64,000 nt of DNA. Origin: Molossus alvarezi. Taxonomy: Eukaryota; Chordata; Mammalia; Chiroptera; Molossidae. The stretch spans positions 129,176,001-129,240,000 of the forward strand of contig CM073886.1 in NCBI GenBank assembly GCA_037176705.1. Direction: 5' to 3'. Below, piece by piece: positions 45,093 through 56,100 of the stretch. The notes below the pieces were generated by a model, which searched no databases, was not told the origin of the DNA, and saw only the letters and a list, made by a program, of their open reading frames with translations. Numbering within the stretch: the stretch's first letter is position 1; every line of letters begins with the position of its first letter. The translations under genes and the position numbers were made by a program.

Positions 45093-45109
45093 AATTGCTA
45101 TAGCAACCA
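45093..45109. promoter_or_regulatory. X-box-like palindrome
   Basis: AATTGCTATAGCAACCA contains the palindrome TTGCTATAGCAA, close to an RFX X-box. Function is not shown. Confidence 0.25.
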
Positions 45110-45248
45110 TAATAAACTCCAGACATGTGCGTTTTTTCCATTAAAATACATTGGCCTTATCTTAAATGGGCCCATTGAGAGTAATTTTAACCTTACATTG
45201 TTATTTGTGAAATACTCCTAAAGAGAAATTTAAAAAAAAGTCTCTAAT

Positions 45249-45315
45249 AGTCTATTCCTTAATTAGCATTAAAAAGCATACAGTCTATTCCTTAATTAGC
45301 ATTAGAAAAGCGTAC
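45249..45315. repeat. 33-34 bp tandem duplication
   Basis: Two adjacent units each beginning AGTCTATTCCTTAATTAGCA and ending in AAGC(A/G)TAC. They differ by few bases, so this is a simple local duplication. Confidence 0.95.
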
Positions 45316-46387
45316 CCCACAGTTTGAATGAAAATAGATGAATTATTTCTAATAAGCATCAATAGACTAGTCTAGTAGAGCAGTGCACACTATTTGCAGA
45401 AGAGGCTGGTGGTATGTCCTGGCCGAGGACTGTGAGCTGGCCGGGTCCCAGGCTCACTGAATCACAGCTTTGACCGCCCGCCCGAGACGCTGGTCTTTCA
45501 TTTCAGTCTGAGCAGGTAAAAGTAGGTACGTTCATAGTGTGTGCCTGGTTCTCTAGTTTGGGTAGGAAAAGAAAGAAAGACTCTACTTCCTAAATTAGTA
45601 CAGGAAGGAGAAGTTCTCCCCTGGATTTATTTCTCAGCTTGGGTTTGTGTTTTTTTGGAAAAGGAAAATAACAGAACTGGAATCAGCAGCCTCTGTCTCT
45701 GCCAAGTAACAGAGACGTCGTGTCTTGGGCGGGCGGAGGGAGACGGTTAGGTGTGTCATCTCAGCTGAACATCTGTGAAGACTCGAGTATGTGAACTAAC
45801 ATGGAATCATGGGCCGAAACAACGCTGATTGAGAACAGCAGTCCATGACAAAGGTTTATGCGCATGTATGTGCTCTGTTTCTCTTACACTTATGTAATAC
45901 CATACAAATGGCAAGATGCCTACATGTAGTCCCGAGAGCAGCAGCATCCGACTGCAGGAGTCCCGTGGCCTGTGAGGGCCCACGACAGTCTTGCGGGGCC
46001 AGCCGTGTGCTGTTTGAACCCGTGTCGGCAGTGACCTCTGGACTGCCTTGACGTCGTGTTTGTGGTGTGGACTTTTCCAAAGGCTCCCATCCATGAGGCT
46101 ACTCGGAAAGCCCGGAGCTTGATGTCACAGGTGGCATCCGTTTCTGTTCCTGCCTCCTGATCCTTTCCCAGAAGCCGGGGTGGGATGAGGTCTCTCCGTA
46201 GCTGGTGCACCTGCCCGCACCCAGGGCCCTGTGCCTGCGCATCTCCATCCAGTGACGATCCATCACGTGACATCTCCGGTGCTTCCTAGGTCCTGCTTCC
46301 AACGACTGCGGTGGACCAGTAAGTCCCTTTTTCAGAAATGCAGACCTCATGACATCTCCAGATTTAAAATGTTATTAGTAGCCGGTC

Positions 46388-46402
46388 GGGGGGGGGGGGG
46401 GG
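46388..46402. repeat. Poly-G run (15 G)
   Basis: Uninterrupted G15 following GCCGGTC. Confidence 0.95.
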
Positions 46403-49049
46403 CAGCAAGCCGGGATTTCAGTGCTGGGGCTGCTCTCCCTGAGCTGGAGAACCAACCACACGCTTGTGGCCCTTTGCTGAGGACACAACACCCGAGTCCG
46501 TTGGGCTTAAACGGGAGAGGATTTAAGTTCATCTGGCTCTAGATTCTCTGGTAAATTGCGTTCCCGGTGTATTGGTTCAGGGCTTGACAGTGTCTCCGAG
46601 GACTTGGTTTCTTTCCAGAAGCCCTCTCTTGCCTTCCATGTCAGCCAGCTTGGCTTCCTCGTGGGGTTTCGAGACCGCTGCCGATAATTCCAGGGCTTGT
46701 CCTTCCACACCCCGGCGGAGAGCGGGTTCCGGGAGCCGACTCCTTCAGGCCCCAGCTCCGTGTCCCATCGCTCGAGTCGGGCTGAACGGCACTGCCCCAC
46801 GTCAGCTACCCCGAGGGAGACCTGACAGAGGAATGCTCCTAAGAACAAGGGGACACGCTGGTCGGCAGCCACGTGGTCCACCGCAGAGAATTTGCCCATC
46901 TCCGTTTCATAGTTTGCTTCTCTGTTTGGCCTCGGACAGTGTGGGAAACGGCTGCACTTACCTGAAGCGAAGAAAGGTGCTGTGCCGTGGGAGGATGCTT
47001 CTGTCTGTCACACAGCCTCTGTCACACGAGCAGGACACGCTGCTTGTTGGGAGTGTGCCCAGGGCAGCCTTCTCCAGCTGCTGGCCCGGATTTCGCCGTG
47101 AATCTCAAGACCCCTGGAGAGCAGGCGCTGCATGCGTCTTCCCGGAGGACATAGATCAGGATGTCCGAGGGCCCACGCCAGCCAGATGGCAGGGAAGAAA
47201 TGCACATGTTACTCTTTCGGATACTATGTTGCAGTTCATCTGAACATACGTTATTGACCTGGGTTTCAGACTCACACAGGTGACATCAAGTATGTGCTAA
47301 TACTTTAAACCAATAACGATAGGAATTATACATCAGGTAATTCTTGTGTCTATCTAACATCGGATTATGAACGTTTTCAATATGTGTATGACGCCGGGAA
47401 GCTAATTCAAGTAGCATTTAAATTCTCTACTGAGAGAAAGCCGTCTGTATATAATGAGTGGCTGTATGTATTCTTTTCCTTTCGTTATATGGCCTTGTCA
47501 GTAGAGAGAGGTATGACCGTCACGATGTATTGTTGGTTGAGCTGTGGCCCGGGGCCCTCAGGTAGAAAATGATGGCTTTGGTGCACTTGATCTTGGACAA
47601 ACACCATCATTCAGAACTGCTTCCTTGTTTGTGCCAGAGGTGTTTGTGTGGCACACGGGGAGCTGTTTAGAGGAATGGGGTCAGGCTTGGGAGCTGTTTA
47701 GATAGGTACCCTTGTGGATTCTTCGGGGGATGCTCCCTGGCGGCTGAGGGCCCGTAAGCTGCCATTTGACCCTCCGGCATTTTGGGGAAGAGACTCTTCA
47801 GGCCACGGTGATCTGAGGTGTGGTTTTGCAGGAGATGGGGCTGCCTGAGCTGGGAACCTGGCTTCTCTGTCCTCCCCTGATTCTTTCCTGTCGGCTGTCA
47901 CTGTTTGGCCCACATGGAGTTTGCTACCTTTAGTGAGCACCGCCTCGTACGCTGCCATAACCAGGTAACCGGAGACCGAGCCCCTGCACTTCCTGAGGCT
48001 TGCTTCTCTCCCTCTCTGTCCATCTGTGGCTGGCGGGGGCTCCGTAGGGTCAGCTGAGGAGTCAGGTTGAAGAGCCCCTTCTAGTACCTGCATTGTCTGG
48101 ACATGAGCCTGCTCCGTCTTCATGCAGGGAGAGAGAGACACTGGGCAGTTCTACAGGGGCCTCGCCTTTCCGGAGCCCAGAGGTGACATGAGCTTCCTTT
48201 CACCTGTCAAGGGCTCACATTAGTCCCAGACCTGAGGGTTACAGCGAAGGGCAGCGACGGGAATAGTTCCCCGCATTGCTACACCTGCTCTATTTTCCTG
48301 TGACCCAGAGCATGGCACAGTTTCTGGACACTTGGCGAGGTTTTTGGGGACGGATTCCTCCCCTTGCCACCATGCCCTTGGAAGAAGGTCTCTTGGAATC
48401 CACAGACCTGGATCTTCCATGGTTTACGCCCTTACACTCCGTTCCGTCTCTGAGGAAGAGCAAGTTGCCTCACAAATACCAGCTCCCTGCCTCCTCCTCT
48501 CGTTCCAGCTGCCTCCCTCCCCCAGCCAGATGCTCGGACAGATGTGTCTGCTTCTTTGCTGCACACCCTCAGCTTTTCTCTTCAACTGGCCAGCCACCCA
48601 GCATCGCCCCCGGCACTGCTCTGACGTCTCTGGACTTGGGGTGGCCTTGGACAGGTTCCCCCAGCCCCCCACAGCCCCCGGTGGGCTCCCGGCTCTGTCT
48701 CAGATCCCCCGAACTCCTGAGCCCTGTGCTTCAGCCCAGATCTGTGTTCTGGACCTCTGCCTGTCTCCTAGACATCACAACTTCAAACGTTGTATAAACA
48801 TTATACAAAATGAACCCTTCTCCGACCCCTTCCCAAGTTCCCCTGCCATTGGGTGGCTCACTGCTTACCCGTAATCACCCGTGTGAAACCTGTGGGTGGC
48901 ATCCAAGATGCCTTTGTCTCCCACACACCCTACTTGGAATCAATCTTTACGTTGTTAGTGACTTAACTCCTTAGTGCCGGTCAGATGGCTGCTTCCGTCC
49001 CAGCTCCCTCTTGGTTCCCCTCACCAGCAGCATTTCTCCCTTGGTTATT
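46403..49049. other. Intronic DNA, nothing assigned
   Basis: Open frames of 130-223 codons at 46,507-47,243 and 48,276-48,874 have no family motifs and overlap in several frames. Nothing else recognised. Confidence 0.4.
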
Positions 49050-49530
49050 CTAAAGCCTTTTCCCAATTCTTCTCCGTTCTTCTGGTCTTGCTTCATTTCA
49101 TTACTTCCACCCCCAGCAAAATACTCTCTGTAGAGTACAGATCTGCCCGCATTCCTTGCTCCTCCGACAGGCCTTCTGGCTCCACCCTGACTGCAGAGCG
49201 AGTCTGAAGTCTACACCTGGGTCAGAACCCCCTTTGTCCTGAGGCCCTCTCCTGTTGGGGCCACAGCTCACTGTCCCCAGCCCTCTGCTTATTTTAGATA
49301 TTTATTTTTATTTTGCATGATGTACTCCTGTTTGTTTTTATTTCCGTGGAGATGGCATCGCCTCCGAGAAGTTCCCCCTGAAACCTTCACGCTTAGGTTG
49401 TTCGGCCCTCCCAGGGCTGCCCAGCCCCGAACACGCGGCTGTGTGCATAGTGATTCCACTTCCCCGTTTATGACTCTGTCTTTTATGCTCCTTAAGAGCA
49501 AGAACAGTTATTTTTTTTCACTTAGCACAG
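49050..49530 (+). repeat. L2 LINE-like fragments (sense)
   Basis: 'cctccgacaggccttctggc', 'atgactctgtcttttatgct' and 'ccttaagagcaagaac' follow the L2 3' order, with diverged sequence between. Confidence 0.4.
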
Positions 49531-49787
49531 TGTCCGAGTTAAAGGAGATAATCAAAACTTTTCAACGGAAGCGTAAATGTAACGGAAACCAAATGGGACG
49601 GACCTGCTGATGCGAAATTCTCTTTGTCCCCAATATTGCTTTTTCTTATTTCCTTCAGATGGTAAAAATGAACACCCTTTGCCTCTCTAAGCCATTTGAT
49701 GAAAGCGTAGTTTCCTTTCAGACTCAGCTTCAGAAGTCACACCTGGGCGGGCATGACCTCGTTTTAGGGTTACTTGCTCTGCCCCCG
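49531..49787. other. Intronic DNA, nothing assigned
   Basis: No exon or repeat recognised. Confidence 0.5.
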
Positions 49788-49814
49788 CCCCCCCCCCCCC
49801 CCCCCCCCCCCCCC
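49788..49814. repeat. Poly-C run (27 C)
   Basis: Uninterrupted C27, preceded by GCCCCCG. Unusually long for a C/G homopolymer. Confidence 0.95.
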
Positions 49815-50487
49815 GTGCGCATCTGTTGTTATAAAACTTACAGCAGTGACTTTTGTAATGATTGGTTCTGCTGCCTGTGTTCACGCCCTGCCGGTAAGTC
49901 TTTGAGGCAGGATTCTCTATTGTTCTTATCTGCATCTCTAGATGGCTGGTCTAGGAGAACAGGAGCTCTTGGTGTTTTTATTCTGAGGGTGTTGGGGCCT
50001 GCCCTTAGGAATTCTTCTGTAAGTTAAACATAGAGGTTTGCAGGATGATTACCGAACCAGAATACCAGTTGGTAGGTCTTAAGCCAGGTTCACAGGTGAG
50101 GATACATGAAAGGAATATTTTAAATGCCTATTCCCTTTGCTTTTAATTCTGTATTACGGTTGGGCACAGATTACCCCCACTGGTTTCTGTCTCAAGTAAA
50201 ACTTGCAGAAGCATGCGGAGTAGCGATTATAATTCTGGTGTTTTCTCACCTGTATTTATTCGTGTACCACGATGGCTGGAAGCGGCTAACGGCAGAGCAG
50301 GGTCACACTTTGCTAGCATTTTGCATCTGAGCTGTGTTCTGAAGGTAGTTGGAAATGAATGCTGTCGGGGTGTGGCTGACTGCGTTGATTTCCTTAGGAG
50401 GTCAGGACCTACGTGAGGACAGACATGACTACGTTTGTAGAAGAACGTGTTCAGGGTGTAGGGTGATATTACAGAATTCTAAACGTT
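49815..50487. other. Intronic DNA, nothing assigned
   Basis: No exon or repeat recognised. Confidence 0.5.
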
Positions 50488-50504
50488 TATTTACAGAACT
50501 CTTT

Positions 50505-50756
50505 TTTAATCCTCACCTGAGGACGTTTTTGCATTTATCTTCAGATAGAGTGGGAGGGAGAGAGGAAGGAAGAGAGAGAAGAGAGAGAAACGACGACGTG
50601 AAAGGGACACATCGAGTGGCTGCCACCTGCCCACCTGCACAACCCAACCAGGGCTGGGGACAAACTGCAACCGAGGTACTTGCCCTTAGTGGGAATGGAA
50701 CCCGGGACTCTCTGGTCCGTAAGCGGATGCTCTAACCACTGAGCAATGGCCAGGGC
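50505..50756 (-). mobile_element. VES-type SINE (antisense)
   Basis: AATCCTCACCTGAGGACGTT, 'gcatttatcttcagatagag', 'aaactgcaaccgaggtactt' and 'gagcaatggccagggc'. A 17-bp TSD, TATTTACAGAACTCTTT (50,488) and TATTTACAGAATTCTTT (50,757). Confidence 0.96.
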
Positions 50757-50773
50757 TATTTACAGAATTCTTT

Positions 50774-51259
50774 ATTAATTCCTGTAATCAAACCCATGTA
50801 CATAACAGATAAAAGCTCACATATGTAATACAGTGGGTTACCCTGTACTAATGAAAACAAAAAACGTGTTTAACATTTCTAGACCGATATGGCTCAGACT
50901 TCGGAACTTCTGTGTATCTACGTTGCCCGTGCGTTCAGTGATGCATACTCACCCCAGACGTCTTGACCGCGCAGAAGGGTGTGCAGAGGACAGTACAGTT
51001 GCTTTTAGTTTCAGCCCCAAAGATAATGGTTCAGCAGCTCACAGTTGCTCTCTCACTCTCGTGTTTCTGTGGTCTCAAGGACTAACGTAAATTCCTAAAC
51101 GGTGTTTTGCAAGTAGCCCTTTCTTCATGACAACAGCAGTACATGTCTAGGAACACTTCATGGACCACGCTTTAGGTTTGAAGCGACGATCTGTGAATTT
51201 TCTGTTGCTTTCCGCATGCCACAATGAGCAAGGATCCTTGTAATTATATTTTCTTGCAC
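50774..51259. other. Intronic DNA, nothing assigned
   Basis: No exon or repeat recognised. Confidence 0.5.
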
Positions 51260-51515
51260 TTGTCTGCTGACTTGTAATATGTCCCTAGAGTGACAGTTCA
51301 GAGTCTTTTGACACATGTTGTGAAAATGCCCTTATGCAAGTGACACCAGTCCACCCTGCAAGCCCTCTCATGACGCAGCTCATGCAGGAGGTTAGAGTTT
51401 CAGTGTTGCCAATTCCATACCCACAATGTTGGATCTTATTATTGTTCTAATTTGCATGTATGTAATTAGTGATGAGATTGAATATGTTTTCACGTTTTGT
51501 TTACTCTCCTAGATT
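51260..51515 (-). mobile_element. Old L1 ORF2 3' fragment (antisense)
   Basis: 'tctaatttgcatgtatgtaa' followed by 'ttagtgatgagattgaatat' is the antisense signature of the L1 ORF2 end. Diverged. Confidence 0.5.
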
Positions 51516-52894
51516 TGAACAGAAGCCCCTGTGAGGGACTTGGAAACACACTTGCGAAGGGGTTTCCATTCTGCTGATACACATTTCCTGTCCTTGAGGC
51601 GTTTTCTTGGGGTGGTTTTGACTACGGGTCTGACAGTGTAGCTTGGGAGGTGTCCCCCTTGTAGAAATGGGGGCCGTGTGCACTCAGCGATGTGTGTGGT
51701 CTGTGGAGTGATACGCTCCCAAGTGTAGGCATGGAGTGAGCACTGTGCCCGCTGCCTTGACAAGAATACTGAATGTCGGTCTGCCTGAGCCTTAGGTGCG
51801 ACCATGACCCGATGCAGGGCCCCCAGTGAAAATGAAACAGTAACAACCTAGTCCAGGTTTGAGCTTAGCCACCCAGACTCCTACATTAGTGCCCTGCTCG
51901 TCAATGCTGCAGGCTGAATGGTGCAGCTGTTCAAATATGTATTAGACACACTTCATAAAAGCAAATCGGTAGGTTCTGCGATCTGTACTAATAAGGTGCA
52001 CTAATTGATTAGTGATTATTGTTGTCAATAACAGAGCAAAATGTTTTCATAAGCCTTTTTTTTTTTAATGGTGCTTTTAAAAACTGAATGTAGTCACTTT
52101 TTCATTTGGTAAGGGGTCAGTTTTCTTTATAGCTTTGGTATCCGTTTCCAGACTTTTTCCTAATAATAAATTCTTTTGATTGAAGACTAACTCAGTAGAT
52201 ACGGATCCTTATTCCCAGAGTACTGCAACGTTGATTTACTTTTGAATATGCAGAAGTCGAGTTTTAGTGTACTGAGCAATTTTTTGTGTGTGATTTAGAG
52301 TTGCTGTGGGAATTACAAATTTCAAAAATGTTCACTTGGGTGAGTTCAGAATTATTCTGCACCATGGAATTATATTGACATATTTTAATTTGAATTTACT
52401 GTTTGTTTCTGAACGCAGACATGATTTAGATGAAAGAAATACATGCTCTTTAGCGTTAGGAATTATGTAAATCTCATAAATTAAATGTGTGTACCAGCAC
52501 TTAGAGGACATCATTTAATGCTTATACGGGAGAGATGAAAGATTTTGTTTAAAACGAGGCAAAGAAAAAACAGTTACTTTGAATTAATTTCAAATGGATA
52601 ATGTCGCAAAGGATGGAGGAGACTCAGAGGAGCGCGGCTGCCTCCGTGGGCTGGATTTTCATCAGTCTCTAGTCACTTTGCGCTGTTTGGGCTGCCTCAC
52701 AGACATTTCGTATAAAGAAATTAAATCAAAACTCTCCTAGGCTTTACCTGGGTGAAAGCCAGAGGTTTTATTCTAAGATTAGTTTAAACTTGGGTAACTG
52801 AAAAATTGTCCCAAATTTTGAATTGAATTAGGGCATCCAAGGTACCATATTTTAATGTTGTGGAAAACATCCGTTACATTTCTTGAATAATCAA
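51516..52894. other. Intronic DNA, nothing assigned
   Basis: AT-rich from 52,000. No exon or confident repeat. Confidence 0.5.
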
Positions 52895-52908
52895 CCCATA
52901 ACTTCCTT

Positions 52909-53158
52909 TTTTACTTTATTATTAGTTTTTATCCTCACTCAAGGACATTTTTGCATTTATCTTTAGATACAACAGGAAGGAGAGAGGGAGAAACATCGAT
53001 GTGAGAGAGACACATTGACTGGTTGCCACCCACATGACCCCAACCGGGGCCGGGGATAAACTGCAACCGAGGTACGATGTGCCCTTAGCAGGAGCTGAAC
53101 CAGGGAGACTCTGGTCCACAGGCCGATGCTCTAACCACTGAGCAAAGCTGGCCAGGGC
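52909..53158 (-). mobile_element. VES-type SINE (antisense), diverged
   Basis: ATCCTCACTCAAGGACATTT, 'gcatttatctttagatac', 'aaactgcaaccgaggtacg' and 'ctggccagggctc'. TSD around CCCATAACTT (52,895 and 53,164). Confidence 0.94.
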
Positions 53159-53175
53159 TCCAGCCCATAACTTTC

Positions 53176-56100
53176 CATTTGGAAAGATGAGCCCTGTAAG
53201 GTGGCCCTGATTGTCCTGTGTAAAGACAAAGGCAGAGTCTGTTTTCGCTCAGCTACCCCCCTTCCTCCTCCCCCCTTAGCAATGGCATATGCTCTTCATT
53301 TCTCACTCCATCAACCCTGAGACCTGCCCTCAGCCCTCACTTACTCTAATTCCCCGCCACCTTCTCTTTGGAGTCTTTCAGTTAAGTCTTCTTCCGCTTG
53401 CCTCCACTTACATCACTCCTGATTTTGTTTGTCCTTTTTCTTTTTCTAATCACTTCTCAGGCCTCCACATTGCCACATCCGTACCTCTTCATCTCCTTGC
53501 CCCTTTCTTCGTCGGCTCTGTCGTCCTGGGAAGGTCTTCGGCTTTCACACCCTTAGCTCTGGCAGCGGCCCCTGAGGACTCGGGCTTCTTGTCTCTGGCC
53601 TGAGGCCCAATTCTCTGGCCCTGGGTGGCGGTCTCCGCCTTTGTGATGGTGAGACCCACCTTGGCCACCGGCTGTCACTGAGGAACTGGACAAAAACACG
53701 TTCGAAGAACATGTTTGTCTCCTTCCGCACCAGAAAATCTAGGACCATAAAATCTAGGGTTTTTGGAAAGGTACTGAAGAGCAGGCCAGAATTTTACCTG
53801 GAGACCCTCTCTCTTTTATCTGAGATCCTGGCCAATAGTATTTGAAAGAAGAAAACCAGTACTTAAATTCAAGACGTTAATACATTTTTTTAAAAAAGCC
53901 TTATTGATTCCAGAGAAAAAGAAAAACCCAACATGATTAGGATCATTTTCTTGGTGATGATAGATAGATGTTGTCGGCTACTCAGAGCTGTTGCTTACGT
54001 AAGTGCGGACGGAGAGGGGGTGCTGACATAAATCATGCATTTCCTCCCTGGGCAGGTCTCGGAGGGGGTCACGCCCCAGACCTGTAGCTTCTTGGTGGAC
54101 GTTCTTTCAGCCAGCTCTGTCCCTTGTTCTGTGCACCAAGGTTAATGCACCTTGGAAATGCTGGACGTAACGCCCCTCGGAGGGCACAACCACCCTCAGC
54201 AGAGCACGGGTCCTGGAATCCTCTTCCTTACCTGCGTCCTCAGTCCCAGATGCATAAAAGAAGCTACACAACTGTCCCTCTCCCGAGCGCTGGAGGTCCT
54301 GCTGCCAGGCATCGTCAGTGTTGGCTCCGACGAACTCATGAATATTCTCCGCAGGTTTGGATGCGTCTTCCGTGGGATGAGTAACATTCTCATTTGTCAT
54401 CCATAATGTCTTTCAGCATATGGCTTATGCTCCCTTGTCTGTTGTACCCACTTTCCTAATAATGAGAGGGATGGCTGGGTTGGACCAGCGGCTCTGCTTC
54501 CGTTTTCCTCTTTGTGTCCTCGGGTCACCTCCGCGTCACCTGGCAGGGCCTCCCCCTGCCTCTCTCATTCGGTCACATCCTCCCACGGGAGGTTCTCACA
54601 GGACTGCCACTGCAGTTTTACACATGGGCATGTGCTCATCTCATGCCCGTCTGGGGACTGACCGCCACCAGGGCTTTGGATGCCCTGTCTGTGTACACAG
54701 TGAGTGGTACACACCCGTGCTCGGTGACCGTCTCCATTGAGTCCCTGATAAGTGAATGATGAGTCGGTGCTTCGTGATTAAATCGGAGGTTTCGATAAGA
54801 ACACTTGCGAGTACGGGATGTGTGACATGTCGACTCACTCGTCCACCCTCCAACAGACGGGGGCGCCGGGAACCGGAGGGTTCCACCCTGGCCCCAGAGG
54901 TGTCCGTGTTAACCAGGGCCTCCCTGTCCCGTTCGGGGCGCCTGAACTCCTGGAGCAGCGGGGAGTGTTGTGAGTGAAGGGCTCTCGTCTCCTGGCAGCT
55001 CTTCGCTTCCTGTCCCTGGGAAGGTGACCCCGCGTCTTACCAGAGGCGCCTCCGTGCAGCAGAATCTCAAGGGAAAGGGCATTCCTGCGCCCACGGCCCA
55101 GTGGGGAGAGGGAAGGACCAGCCGCCTTCACTTCATCCAAGACCAGTCGTATCCGGACGAGGTGGCTGCTTTACCCTCCGACTGGAGGGACAAGTCACCC
55201 GAAGGAATAAAAAGGAAATAAAAAAGCCTGAGAAGAAGCCCTGGGGTCAGGACCCCTGAAAGCTTTCGGGGAGAGAAGCGGACTGGACGCTCCGTGTTGC
55301 GGACGGAGCAGCCGCGTGGTCTAGCTTCTGACTAGCAGGTTAAAAACGTGCCAAGTGAGTCTGTTCAAGACACGTCCTCCCCGCACGGGGAAGGCAGAGC
55401 CGGATTTTCCTTAGTGTCACGAGAAAAGAAAAGTTCTTAAAGTTTTAACCTTGCCTTTTTGGAACTCTTGTAGAAAGGTATTTTCCCACACTTTTCTGTT
55501 CGGTACATGAGGGCCCAGGGGTGTCCCTGGGCCTTGTGTATTGCAGAAGGGTGACATCGGCCCTAGAACCTGGCCGTGTGAGCCCCACGCGGGTGGGGTC
55601 ATCTGTTCCCCTCCACTGACTGTTCAGGGGCAGTGTCACGAGTGTATGGTACATGACTGACCGGGGATGGGAAACTCACGTCACGGGGACAAGGAAGGGA
55701 ACACAGGCCTGTGATTCCTCCCTTGCCAAGTCCGTTAACTAAACAACGTGGACTTCGGCGGAAATGCAACCTGCAGAGAAAAATCACAGCCCCGACAGGT
55801 CCTTAAAATTGTACCGTTTACAAAGTGTGTTCATACATCATCTAATCTCATCTCCGAAGCTGCCTCGGTTTCCCCGTCGGCCTGGGAGCCCGTCCGTGTG
55901 AAGAGGTGGTCAGGTCAGAGGGAGCATGTTGTACTTGCCACCCGCATTACGACGTCACCCTCTTGAGTTCCCCCAGATGGGGTCCTGGAGACCCGCGTGG
56001 GTCAGCCACATTATTTGCAGCGCCATCTCCATGCTCAGGGTGACGGAGAAGCATTGTGCTGTGCATCAAATCTCAGACGTGCATGTGATAGGGTTTCTGA

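Larger units (their letters stand above)
44836..46387. other. Intronic DNA with a tandem duplication and an X-box-like palindrome
   Basis: Little recognisable repeat content at 44,840-45,400; this part is AT-rich and may be conserved noncoding DNA. The rest shows no exon. Confidence 0.4.

Noticed and set aside
46572..47243. 223-codon + strand open frame
   Set aside because: The nominal start is TTG, overlapping ORFs exist on the other strand, and no motif or repeat-free conservation can be shown.
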